Below, piece by piece: positions 31,548-38,042 of a stretch of 38,042 bases of DNA. The notes under the pieces are model-generated. The model saw only the letters and a list, made by a program, of their open reading frames with translations, had not been told where the DNA came from and searched no databases. Origin of the DNA: Streptomyces malaysiense (GTDB lineage: Bacteria > Actinomycetota > Actinomycetes > Streptomycetales > Streptomycetaceae); contig NZ_LBDA02000050.1 of NCBI RefSeq assembly GCF_000980885.2, positions 1 to 38,042 of the forward strand, written 5' to 3'. Within the stretch, counting starts at the first letter, position 1. Each line of letters starts with the position of its first letter. The position numbers and the translations under genes are program-made.

Positions 31548-32650
31548 CGGGCACCTCCCGCGGCGAACGCCGCCCGAGCCTCGGCGAGTTCGGCCGCCAG
31601 CACCTCCACGAGCCGCCCGGCGGGCAGCTCCCGGGCCAGCCGGTGGCCCTGGCCCGCCCACAGTGCCATGCCCTGCGCGTCCCCGGCCTTCGCGGCGGCC
31701 TTGCGCAGCGGCGAGGTGAGGTGGCCGACCTCCGGGTAGGCGGCGGGCGCGTACGGGCCGTGTTCGCGCAGGAAGCGGTTGACCAGGCCGCGCGCCGGGC
31801 GGCCGGTGAACGCGCGGGTCAACTCGGTGCGTACGAACAGGGGGTTGGTCAGCGCCTCCTTGTGCACGGCGGGCGCGCCGGACTCGGGGGTGGCGAGGAA
31901 GGCGGTGCCCAGCTGGGCCGCGCTCGCACCGGCCGCGAGGACGGCCGCGATCTGGGCGCCGCGCATGATCCCGCCTGCGGCGACGACGGGGATGCGCACC
32001 GCCTCGCGGATCTGCGTGATCAGGGACAGCAGACCCAGGCCGGCGCCGTCGTTCTCCGGGACGTCCCGGTGCGTGCCCTGGTGGCCGCCCGCCTCCACGC
32101 CCTGGGCGATCACCGCGTCCGCCCCGGCCCGCTCCACCGCGACGGCCTCCTCGGGGGTGGTGGCGGTGACCAGTGTGAAGGTTCCCGCGCGCCGCAGCCG
32201 CTCCAGCGCCTGACGGCCCGGCACCCCGAAGTGGAAGGAGACCACGGGCACCGGGTCGTCCAGGAGCACCGCGAGCTTGGCGTCGTAGCCGTCGTCGCGG
32301 CCGCTGTCCGGATCGCCCAGCTCGGTCTCGTACCAGGCGGCCTCGCCCGCGAGCTGATGGGCGTAGAGCTCGACCGCGCCGGAGGAGGGCGCCGTGTCGG
32401 TGGAGCCGGTGCCCGCGCCGGGGTACTCGGACTGGGGCATGAACACGTTCACGCCGAAGGGCCGGTCGGTGAGGCTCCGCAGCCGCTTGATCTCCTGGTA
32501 CACGCCGTCGGCCGTCTTGTACCCGGCGGCCAGGAACCCGAGCCCGCCGGCCTCCGACACGGCGGCGGCGAGCTCCGGGCCGGAGACGCCGCCCGCCATG
32601 GGGGCCTGCACGATCGGGTGAGGGAGAAGATCGGTCAGTGCGGAGGACAT
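31544..32650 (-). CDS. Nitronate monooxygenase (FMN-dependent)
   Basis: A 368-residue TIM-barrel flavoenzyme oxidising alkyl nitronates to carbonyls and nitrite. HPIVQAPMAGGVSGPELAAAVSEAGGLGFLAAGYKT is the family start. VIAQGVEAGGHQGTH carries the catalytic His region. PVVAAGGIMRGAQIAAVLAAGASAAQLGTAFLATPESGAP is the FMN-phosphate site. First gene of a unit with rsmE and the VOC gene; the metabolic link with rRNA methylation is not evident. Confidence 0.92.
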   Translation of the reverse strand: MSSALTDLLPHPIVQAPMAGGVSGPELAAAVSEAGGLGFLAAGYKTADGVYQEIKRLRSLTDRPFGVNVFMPQSEYPGAGTGSTDTAPSSGAVELYAHQLAGEAAWYETELGDPDSGRDDGYDAKLAVLLDDPVPVVSFHFGVPGRQALERLRRAGTFTLVTATTPEEAVAVERAGADAVIAQGVEAGGHQGTHRDVPENDGAGLGLLSLITQIREAVRIPVVAAGGIMRGAQIAAVLAAGASAAQLGTAFLATPESGAPAVHKEALTNPLFVRTELTRAFTGRPARGLVNRFLREHGPYAPAAYPEVGHLTSPLRKAAAKAGDAQGMALWAGQGHRLARELPAGRLVEVLAAELAEARAAFAAGGAR

Positions 32651-32735
32651 GACCGCATGGTGTCATGCCCCGGGAACAAGTCCGAATCGGGAGTCACGAT
32701 CGGCATATTCCACTACGGCCCCGGTCAGAGGCCGT

Positions 32736-32759
32736 GGCGGCCTCCGGTCGGAGGCCGCC
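32736..32759 (-). terminator. Hairpin after hrcA-dnaJ
   Basis: GGCGGCCTCC and GGAGGCCGCC pair perfectly (10 bp) round a 4-base loop, 25 bp past the dnaJ stop. There is no T-run, as is common for Streptomyces terminators. Confidence 0.6.
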
Positions 32760-32784
32760 GGGACCACCCGTCGCGGCCGGGCGG

Positions 32785-33921
32785 TCAGCGCCCGTTGAAC
32801 GCGTCCTTCAGCCGCGAGAACAGCCCCTGCTGACCCGGCTGGAACTGCCCCTGCGGACGCTCCTCGCCGCGCAGCTTGGACAGCTCGCGCAGCAGCCGCT
32901 CCTGCTCCGGATCGAGCTTCGTCGGGGTCTGCACCTCGACGTGCACGATCAGGTCGCCCCGGCCGCCGCCGCGCAGATGCGTGACGCCCCGGCCGTGCAG
33001 CGGGATCGACTGCCCGGACTGGGTCCCCGGCCGGATGTCGACCTCCTCCAGACCGTCCAGCGTCTCCAGCGGCACCTTCGTGCCGAGGGCGGCGGCGGTC
33101 ATCGGGATCGTCACCGTGCAGTGCAGATCGTCGCCGCGGCGCTGGAAGGTGGAGTGCGGCAGCTCGTGGATCTCGACGTACAGGTCGCCGGCCGGACCGC
33201 CGCCGGGGCCGACCTCGCCCTCGCCGGCGAGCTGGATCCGGGTGCCGTTGTCGACGCCGGCCGGGATCTTCACGGTCAGCGTGCGACGCGAGCGGACCCG
33301 GCCGTCACCGGCGCACTCCGGGCAGGGCGTGGGGACCACGGTCCCGAAGCCCTGGCACTGGGGGCACGGCCGCGAGGTCATGACCTGGCCCAGGAAGGAC
33401 CGGGTGACCTGCGAGACCTCACCGCGGCCGCGGCACATGTCGCAGGTCTGGGCCGACGTGCCGGGGGCCGCGCCCTCACCGTTGCAGGTGTTGCAGACGA
33501 TCGCGGTGTCGACCTGGATCTCCTTGGTCGTCCCGAAGGCCGCCTCGTCCAGTTCCACCTCGATCCGGATCATCGCGTCCTGGCCGCGCCGGGTGCGCGA
33601 GCGCGGCCCGCGCTGCGACGCCGTGCCGAAGAACGCGTCCATGATGTCGGAGAAGTTGCCGAAGCCACCGGCCCCGAAGCCGCCCGCGCCGGCGCCGCCG
33701 GCCTGCGAGAGGGGATCGCCACCGAGGTCGTAGACCTGCTTCTTCTGCGGGTCCGACAACACCTCGTAAGCGGCGTTGATCTCCTTGAACCGCTCCTGGG
33801 TCTTCGGATCGGGGTTGACGTCCGGGTGCAGCTCGCGCGCGAGCCGACGGAACGCCTTCTTGATCTCATCCTGCGACGCGTCGCGGCGCACGCCGAGAAC
33901 GGCGTAGTAGTCCGTGGCCAC
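32785..33921 (-). CDS. dnaJ: Chaperone DnaJ (second DnaJ, hrcA-linked)
   Basis: A 378-residue Hsp40 co-chaperone delivering clients to DnaK. The J-domain has YYAVLGVRRDASQDEIKKAFRRLARELHPDVNPD with the HPD tripeptide. A Gly/Phe-rich linker (AGGAGAGGFGAGGFGNFSD) follows. There are four CxxCxGxG zinc motifs (CNTCNGEG, CDMCRGRG, CPQCQGFG, CPECAGDG), then the C-terminal peptide-binding domain. GTG start directly abutting the hrcA stop, so co-transcribed and controlled by HrcA/CIRCE. Actinobacteria usually carry another dnaJ in the dnaK operon. Confidence 0.96.
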   Translation of the reverse strand: MATDYYAVLGVRRDASQDEIKKAFRRLARELHPDVNPDPKTQERFKEINAAYEVLSDPQKKQVYDLGGDPLSQAGGAGAGGFGAGGFGNFSDIMDAFFGTASQRGPRSRTRRGQDAMIRIEVELDEAAFGTTKEIQVDTAIVCNTCNGEGAAPGTSAQTCDMCRGRGEVSQVTRSFLGQVMTSRPCPQCQGFGTVVPTPCPECAGDGRVRSRRTLTVKIPAGVDNGTRIQLAGEGEVGPGGGPAGDLYVEIHELPHSTFQRRGDDLHCTVTIPMTAAALGTKVPLETLDGLEEVDIRPGTQSGQSIPLHGRGVTHLRGGGRGDLIVHVEVQTPTKLDPEQERLLRELSKLRGEERPQGQFQPGQQGLFSRLKDAFNGR

Positions 33922-34938
33922 TTACGACTCCGCCAGGATCTGTCCGACGTACCGTGCCACTGCGCGTACCGCTCCCATCGTTCCCGGGTAGTCCATGCGG
34001 GTCGGTCCGACCACGCCGAGCTTGGCAACCGCCTCGCCGCCCGAACCGTAGCCCACCGACACCACGGAGGTGGAGTTGAGTCCTTCGTGGGCGATCTCGT
34101 GCCCGATGCGCACGGTCATGCCCGGATCCTTCGCCTCGCCGAGGAGCTTGAGGAGCACGACCTGCTCCTCGAGGGCCTCCAGGACGGGCCGGATCGTGAG
34201 GGGGAAATCATGTCCGAAGCGGGTGAGATTGGCGGTGCCGCCGATCATCAACCGCTCCTCGTTCTCCTCGACCAGTGTCTCCAGAAGGGTGGAGAGCACC
34301 ATGGAGACCGTACCGCGATCCTCGTGTTCGAAGGCGTCCGGCAGGTCCTCGACCAGCTTCGGCACGTCCGCGAACCGGCGGCCCGCGACCCGGCTGTTGA
34401 GCCGCGCGCGCAGATCCGCGAGGGACGCCTCGCCGAACGGCGCCGGGCAGTCGACCATCCGCTGCTCGACCCGGCCGGTGTCCGTGATCAGCACGAGCAT
34501 CACGCGCGCCGGAGCGAGCGCGAGCAGTTCCACGTGCCGCACGGTGGACCGGGTCAGGGACGGGTACTGCACGACGGCGACCTGGCGGGTCAGCTGCGCG
34601 AGCAGCCGCACGGTGCGCGCCACGACGTCGTCGAGGTCGACGGCGCCGTCCAGGAAGTTCTGGATCGCGCGACGCTCGGGCGCGGTCATCGGCTTGACGC
34701 CCGCGAGCTTGTCGACGAACAGTCGGTAGCCCTTGTCGGTGGGGATGCGCCCCGCGCTGGTGTGCGGCTGCGCGATGTACCCGTCGTCCTCCAGGGCCGA
34801 CATGTCGTTGCGGACGGTCGCCGGGGACACGCCGAGGTTGTGCCGCTCGGTCAGGGCCTTGGAGCCGACCGGCTCCTCGGTGCCGACATAGTCCTGGACG
34901 ATGGCGCGCAGCACCTGGAGCCTGCGTTCACTCAGCAT
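33922..34938 (-). CDS. hrcA: Heat-inducible repressor HrcA
   Basis: A 338-residue repressor of class I heat-shock genes. The N-terminal winged helix (MLSERRLQVLRAIVQDYVGTEEPVGSKALTERHNLGVSPATVRNDMSALEDDGYI) binds CIRCE. The GAF-like core and dimer parts follow (ARNFLD-like region RRAIQNFLDGAVD; VGPTRMDYPGTMGAVRAVA at the end). The ATG has GGAGG nine bases upstream. A perfect CIRCE lies 58 bp before the start, so the gene is self-repressed; GroEL normally keeps HrcA active. Confidence 0.96.
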   Translation of the reverse strand: MLSERRLQVLRAIVQDYVGTEEPVGSKALTERHNLGVSPATVRNDMSALEDDGYIAQPHTSAGRIPTDKGYRLFVDKLAGVKPMTAPERRAIQNFLDGAVDLDDVVARTVRLLAQLTRQVAVVQYPSLTRSTVRHVELLALAPARVMLVLITDTGRVEQRMVDCPAPFGEASLADLRARLNSRVAGRRFADVPKLVEDLPDAFEHEDRGTVSMVLSTLLETLVEENEERLMIGGTANLTRFGHDFPLTIRPVLEALEEQVVLLKLLGEAKDPGMTVRIGHEIAHEGLNSTSVVSVGYGSGGEAVAKLGVVGPTRMDYPGTMGAVRAVARYVGQILAES

Positions 34939-34995
34939 TCGCGCGCACCTCCAGCACGTCGGCCCCTCACTCCGCGGTCGTCCCTCTTGTCCGTC

Positions 34996-35022
34996 CTGGC
35001 ACTCTTCGCATGCGAGTGCCAG
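34996..35022. promoter_or_regulatory. CIRCE operator for HrcA
   Basis: CTGGCACTC-N9-GAGTGCCAG, a perfect 9-9-9 inverted repeat matching the CIRCE form (consensus TTAGCACTC-N9-GAGTGCTAA), just upstream of hrcA-dnaJ. Confidence 0.93.
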
Positions 35023-35033
35023 CGTTCCCAGCC

Positions 35034-35064
35034 AGTGTACGGCCGTGGGGTACGCACCGGGCAA
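35034..35064 (-). promoter_or_regulatory. hrcA-dnaJ promoter
   Basis: Minus-strand TTGCCC (35064-35059) and TACACT (35039-35034) with a 19-bp spacer. Transcription would start about 35027, so the CIRCE covers the first transcribed bases, the usual arrangement for repression. Confidence 0.5.
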
Positions 35065-35094
35065 GGTCGGTGCCCCCGCGACCTCGGCTGCGGC

Positions 35095-35100
35095 TAGCGT
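35095..35100 (+). promoter_or_regulatory. -10 box, leaderless start of the MBL gene
   Basis: TAGCGT six bases before the ATG at 35107, with no ribosome site, a leaderless pattern. This promoter is back-to-back with that of hrcA. Confidence 0.4.
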
Positions 35101-35106
35101 CGCGGT

Positions 35107-35829
35107 ATGACGGTGACTTGGGAAGAGCACGGATGGGAGCGGCTCGCCGCCGGGGTGGGGCGGTGCCGGCTGCCGGGCTGGGACTGCACGGCCGGGCTGG
35201 TCCTGGGCGCGGGCACGGCGCTCATGGTGGACGCCGGGTCGAGCCTGGCGGAGGGCGCGCGGCTGCGGTCCGCGGCGGAGTCGCTCGCCGGTGGACGTGT
35301 GACCCATCTCGCGCTGACCCATGTCCATTTCGACCATGTCTTCGGGGCCGCGGCCTTCGCGGGGGCCGCGGTGTACGCGGCGGTGGGGGCGGACGGGGTG
35401 CTCCGCCGCGGACGGGACGGGCTGCGGCACGACGCCGTCCACCACGGGCTCCCGGCGGACGAGGCCGAGGAGGCGGCGCTGGCCCTGGTGCCGCCCCGGC
35501 ATCCGGTCTCCGGGGAGCTGACCCTGGACCTGGGCGGCGGCCGCCAGGTGCTGCTGGCCAACGTCGGCCCCGGGCACACCGCCCATGACCTGGTGGTTCT
35601 GGTGCCTGGCGACCCCGAGGTGGTGTTCTGCGGGGACCTGGTGGAGGAGTCCGGGGAGCCGCAGGCCGGACCGGACGCCGTACCGGCACGCTGGCCGGAC
35701 GCGCTGGACCGGCTGCTGGCGCTGGGCGGCGACGACGCGCTGTACGTGCCCGGTCACGGCGCGGTTGTCGACGCGGCCTTCGTGCGGCGCCAACGGGACG
35801 CGCTGGCCACGCGATTCGGCGTGTCGTGA
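35107..35829 (+). CDS. Metallo-beta-lactamase-fold hydrolase
   Basis: A 240-residue dinuclear zinc hydrolase. LALTHVHFDHVFGAAAFAG is the HxHxDH motif; NVGPGHTAHDLVVLVPGDPEVVFCGDLVEESG gives the next His and the bridging Asp; YVPGHGAVVD gives the last His. The overall pattern is that of glyoxalase-II/SoxH-like hydrolases, not beta-lactamases; the substrate (a thioester or lactone is likely for the fold) is unknown. It has no signal peptide. It is followed by DUF3097 after 34 bp. Confidence 0.9.
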   Translation: MTVTWEEHGWERLAAGVGRCRLPGWDCTAGLVLGAGTALMVDAGSSLAEGARLRSAAESLAGGRVTHLALTHVHFDHVFGAAAFAGAAVYAAVGADGVLRRGRDGLRHDAVHHGLPADEAEEAALALVPPRHPVSGELTLDLGGGRQVLLANVGPGHTAHDLVVLVPGDPEVVFCGDLVEESGEPQAGPDAVPARWPDALDRLLALGGDDALYVPGHGAVVDAAFVRRQRDALATRFGVS

Positions 35830-35850
35830 GCGTCGGCCCGCGGCTTCTCC

Positions 35851-35856
35851 TATCGT
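35851..35856 (+). promoter_or_regulatory. -10 box, leaderless start of the DUF3097 gene
   Basis: TATCGT seven bases before the ATG at 35864, with no ribosome site, matching TANNNT leaderless promoters. Confidence 0.45.
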
Positions 35857-35863
35857 CATCCGA

Positions 35864-36676
35864 ATGCGCCAGTACTCCCCGGACCTGACCCCTCCCTGGA
35901 AGAAGCCCCGGCCGGCACCGGAGGTACCCGCCGAGCCGGGGCTGGTCGTGGAGGAGCCCGGCACCGGGTTCTGCGGGGCGGTGATCCGCTGCGAGGCGGG
36001 CACGGTGACGCTGGAGGACCGCTTCGGCAAGCACCGGGTGTTCCCGCTGGAGCCGCGCGGCTTCCTGCTGGAGGGCCGGGCGGTGACCCTCGTACGGCCT
36101 TCCTCCGGTCCGGCGCGCCCCACTCGCACCGCCTCCGGTTCCGTCGCCGTCCCCGGCGCCCGCGCCCGGGTGGCGCGGGCCGGCCGCATCTACGTCGAGG
36201 GCCGGCACGACGCCGAACTGGTCGAGAAGGTCTGGGGCGACGACCTGCGCGTCGAGGGTGTCGTCGTGGAGTACCTGGAGGGCGTGGACCACCTCCCGTC
36301 GATCGTCACCGACTTCGGCCCCGGCCCCGACGCCCGCCTCGGCGTCCTCGTGGACCACCTCGTGCCGGGCTCGAAGGAGTTCCACATCGCCCGGTCGGTG
36401 ACCAGCGAACACGCGCTGGTGGTGGGCCACCCGTACATCGACATCTGGGAAGCGGTGAAGCCCGCGTCGCTGGGCATCGCGAAGTGGCCCCGGGTGCCGC
36501 GCGGCCAGGACTGGAAGACGGGCGTGTGCCGCGCCCTGGGCTGGCCCTCGGACAACACCGGCGCGGTGTGGCAGGCGATCCTCAAACGGGTGGACTCCTA
36601 CAAGGACCTGGAGCCGGAGCTGCTGGGGCGGGTGGAGGAGCTGATCGACTTCGTCACGGGCAGCGGTGGGGCCTGA
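35864..36676 (+). CDS. DUF3097-family protein
   Basis: A 270-residue conserved actinobacterial protein of unknown function. The N-terminal SH3-like beta part (EEPGTGFCGAVIRCEAGTVTLEDRFGKHRVFPLEPRGF) is followed by a Toprim-like core: GRIYVEGRHDAELVEKVWGDDLRVEGVVVEYLEGVDHL and LGVLVDHLVPGSKE (Glu, then Asp-x-Asp replaced by VDH). WKTGVCRALGWPS and a C-terminal helix follow. The Toprim look suggests nucleic-acid or nucleotide work; that is my reading, not an assignment. It lies convergent with hemW (29 bp apart), a conserved position in Streptomyces. Confidence 0.88.
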   Translation: MRQYSPDLTPPWKKPRPAPEVPAEPGLVVEEPGTGFCGAVIRCEAGTVTLEDRFGKHRVFPLEPRGFLLEGRAVTLVRPSSGPARPTRTASGSVAVPGARARVARAGRIYVEGRHDAELVEKVWGDDLRVEGVVVEYLEGVDHLPSIVTDFGPGPDARLGVLVDHLVPGSKEFHIARSVTSEHALVVGHPYIDIWEAVKPASLGIAKWPRVPRGQDWKTGVCRALGWPSDNTGAVWQAILKRVDSYKDLEPELLGRVEELIDFVTGSGGA

Positions 36677-36705
36677 CGCAGGGGGAGGCGCCGAACTCGC
36701 CCGGG

Positions 36706-37938
36706 TCAGTCCACCAGGTCCCGCACCACCGCGTCCGCCAGCAGCCGTCCGCGCAGGGTGAGGGCGGCCCGGCCCTCCGCGTACGCGGCCTGCTGGAGGA
36801 GTCCGTCGGCCAGCGCACGGCGCGAGGCCGCGAGGCCGGTCTCCCTCAGCAGGGAGAGCGGGACGCCCTCGCGCAGCCGCAGTTCCAGGAGGACGCGTTC
36901 GACGCGGCGGTCCTCGGCGGACAGCACCTCGCGGCCCGCGCCCGGGGAGCGGCCGGCGGCCAGGGCGGCGGCGTAGGCACCGGGGTGCTTCACGTTCCAC
37001 CAGCGCACGCCGCCCACGTGGGAGTGCGCGCCGGGACCCGCGCCCCACCAGTCCGCGCCGCGCCAGTACAGCTCGTTGTGCAGGCAGCGGCCCGCCTCGG
37101 AGGTGGCCCAGTTGGAGACCTCGTACCAGTCGAATCCGGCGGCGGAGAGGGTCTCCTCGGCGATCAGGTAGCGGTCGGCGTGGACGTCGTCGTCGGTCAT
37201 CGGGACCTCGCCCCGGCGGATCCGGCGGGCGAGCTGCGTGCCCTCCTCCACGATGAGGGCGTACGCGCTGACGTGGTCGGGGCCCGCGCCGATCGCCGCG
37301 TCGAGGGAGGCCCGCCAGTCGTCGTCGCTCTCGCCGGGGGTGCCGTAGATCAGGTCGAGGTTCACATGCGCGAAGCCCGCCGCGCGGGCCTCGGCGACGC
37401 ACGCCTCCGGGCGGCCGGGGGTGTGGGTGCGGTCGAGGATCTTCAGCACATGCCGCCGCGCGCTCTGCATCCCGAAGGAGATCCGGTTGAAACCGCCCTC
37501 GCGCAGGGTCGCGAGATAGGCGGGGCCGACCGACTCGGGGTTGGCCTCCGTGGTGACCTCGGCGTCCCGGGCGAGCCCGAACTCGTCGCGGATCGCCGCC
37601 AGCATCCGTACGAGGTCGTCGGCGGCCAGCAGCGTGGGCGTACCGCCGCCGACGAACACCGTGCGCACCGGCCGCGGGTCGTCGCCGAGCACCTTGCGGG
37701 CGAGCCGGACCTCGTCGACGAGCGTGCCCGCGTAGTTGTCACGGGACGCCAGCACCCCGCCGGTGCCGCGCAGCTCGGTCGCGGTGTACGTGTTGAAGTC
37801 GCAGTACCCGCAGCGGGTCGCGCAGTACGGCACATGCAGGTAGAAACCGAGCGGACGCTCTCCCGCCCCGTCGAACGCGTGCGGGGGCAACGCGCCGTCG
37901 TCGGGTACGGGCTCACCGTCGGGGAGTGCGGAAGGCAT
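36706..37938 (-). CDS. hemW: Radical SAM heme chaperone HemW
   Basis: 410 residues. HVPYCATRCGYCDFNTYT holds the CxxxCxxC that binds the 4Fe-4S cluster for SAM cleavage. VFVGGGTPTLL, EVTTEANPES, FNRISFGMQSARRHVLKILDRTHTPG and VNLDLIYGTPGESDDDW are the HemW/HemN strand motifs. The family transfers heme to haem-proteins. It lacks the extra N-terminal residues of true coproporphyrinogen oxidase HemN. I use ATG 37938 (MPSALPDG); ATG 37947 is three codons upstream and equally open. Confidence 0.94.
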   Translation of the reverse strand: MPSALPDGEPVPDDGALPPHAFDGAGERPLGFYLHVPYCATRCGYCDFNTYTATELRGTGGVLASRDNYAGTLVDEVRLARKVLGDDPRPVRTVFVGGGTPTLLAADDLVRMLAAIRDEFGLARDAEVTTEANPESVGPAYLATLREGGFNRISFGMQSARRHVLKILDRTHTPGRPEACVAEARAAGFAHVNLDLIYGTPGESDDDWRASLDAAIGAGPDHVSAYALIVEEGTQLARRIRRGEVPMTDDDVHADRYLIAEETLSAAGFDWYEVSNWATSEAGRCLHNELYWRGADWWGAGPGAHSHVGGVRWWNVKHPGAYAAALAAGRSPGAGREVLSAEDRRVERVLLELRLREGVPLSLLRETGLAASRRALADGLLQQAAYAEGRAALTLRGRLLADAVVRDLVD

Positions 37939-37947
37939 GGGTCCCAT

Positions 37948-38042
37948 TGTCCAGCACCGGCGCGCGGACCGGGCCGGCCCCGGCCGTACGCCCCTGGGGC
38001 ATCCCCTGCCCGCCGGCCCTTCCCGCCCGAGGAAGCGGCGGC
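37948..38042. other. Window end, no gene seen
   Basis: 95 bp of GC-rich sequence upstream of hemW. No gene, hairpin or clear promoter is visible; hemW's promoter or an upstream gene on the same strand probably lies at or beyond the edge. Confidence 0.4.

Noticed and set aside
1..38042. Biosynthetic gene cluster, prophage, integrative element or CRISPR array
   Set aside because: No synthase, phage, integrase, transposase or spaced-repeat pattern; flanks and composition look like stable chromosome.

Overview
The window looks like Streptomyces chromosome. It is uniformly very GC-rich with strong third-position G/C bias and many GTG starts. The right-hand block (hemW, DUF3097, a metallo-hydrolase, hrcA, dnaJ) is the order I know from Streptomyces, and the contents resemble the leuA to hemW interval of S. 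coelicolor; that comparison is from memory, not a search. There is no insertion sequence, integrase, CRISPR array or rRNA, and no obvious base-composition break.

Left part (1-11.0 kb). A HAD phosphatase is divergent from a TetR regulator of the gamma-butyrolactone-receptor type, whose 3' end overlaps a convergent secreted sialidase gene by 76 bp. A zinc-ribbon/TerB protein follows. Next is leuA, preceded by a 15-codon leader peptide with four consecutive Leu codons and two mutually exclusive hairpins, a textbook attenuator layout. Then come a protealysin-like M4 metalloprotease with its probable emfourin-type inhibitor, an unrecognised secreted eight-cysteine protein, and a GH1 beta-glucosidase/MFS transporter operon that seems to be read from a leaderless promoter.

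Middle part (11.1-22.5 kb). The housekeeping series phoH-ybeY-corC-yjbR ... cdd-like ... era is present on the minus strand but is split twice. A drug-efflux/XRE regulator pair plus an S66 (MccF/LD-carboxypeptidase-like) peptidase lies between yjbR and the cdd-like gene. A cell-surface cassette lies between the cdd-like gene and era: a small secreted beta protein, a WxL-domain protein, and a DUF916/WxLIP-type membrane-anchored partner. The last two genes and era overlap by ATGA junctions. The cdd-like protein has no Cys or His, so it cannot be a zinc deaminase.

Right part (22.6-38.0 kb). A PfkB sugar kinase is followed, on the same strand upstream, by a small RNA unit at 23.9 kb: a divergent glycine tRNA (UCC anticodon, encoded CCA, aberrant T-loop) with its own -10 box and a 15-bp terminator. 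Then come HIT-rnz-add, a full-length tricorn protease, a small lipoprotein, a nitronate monooxygenase-rsmE-VOC operon, hrcA-dnaJ under a perfect CIRCE element, a metallo-hydrolase, DUF3097 and hemW.

Most coding capacity is core metabolism and RNA/protein quality control. The parts I find most worth attention are the atypical tRNA-Gly, the WxL/WxLIP cassette coupled to era, the leuA attenuator, and the protease-inhibitor pair.
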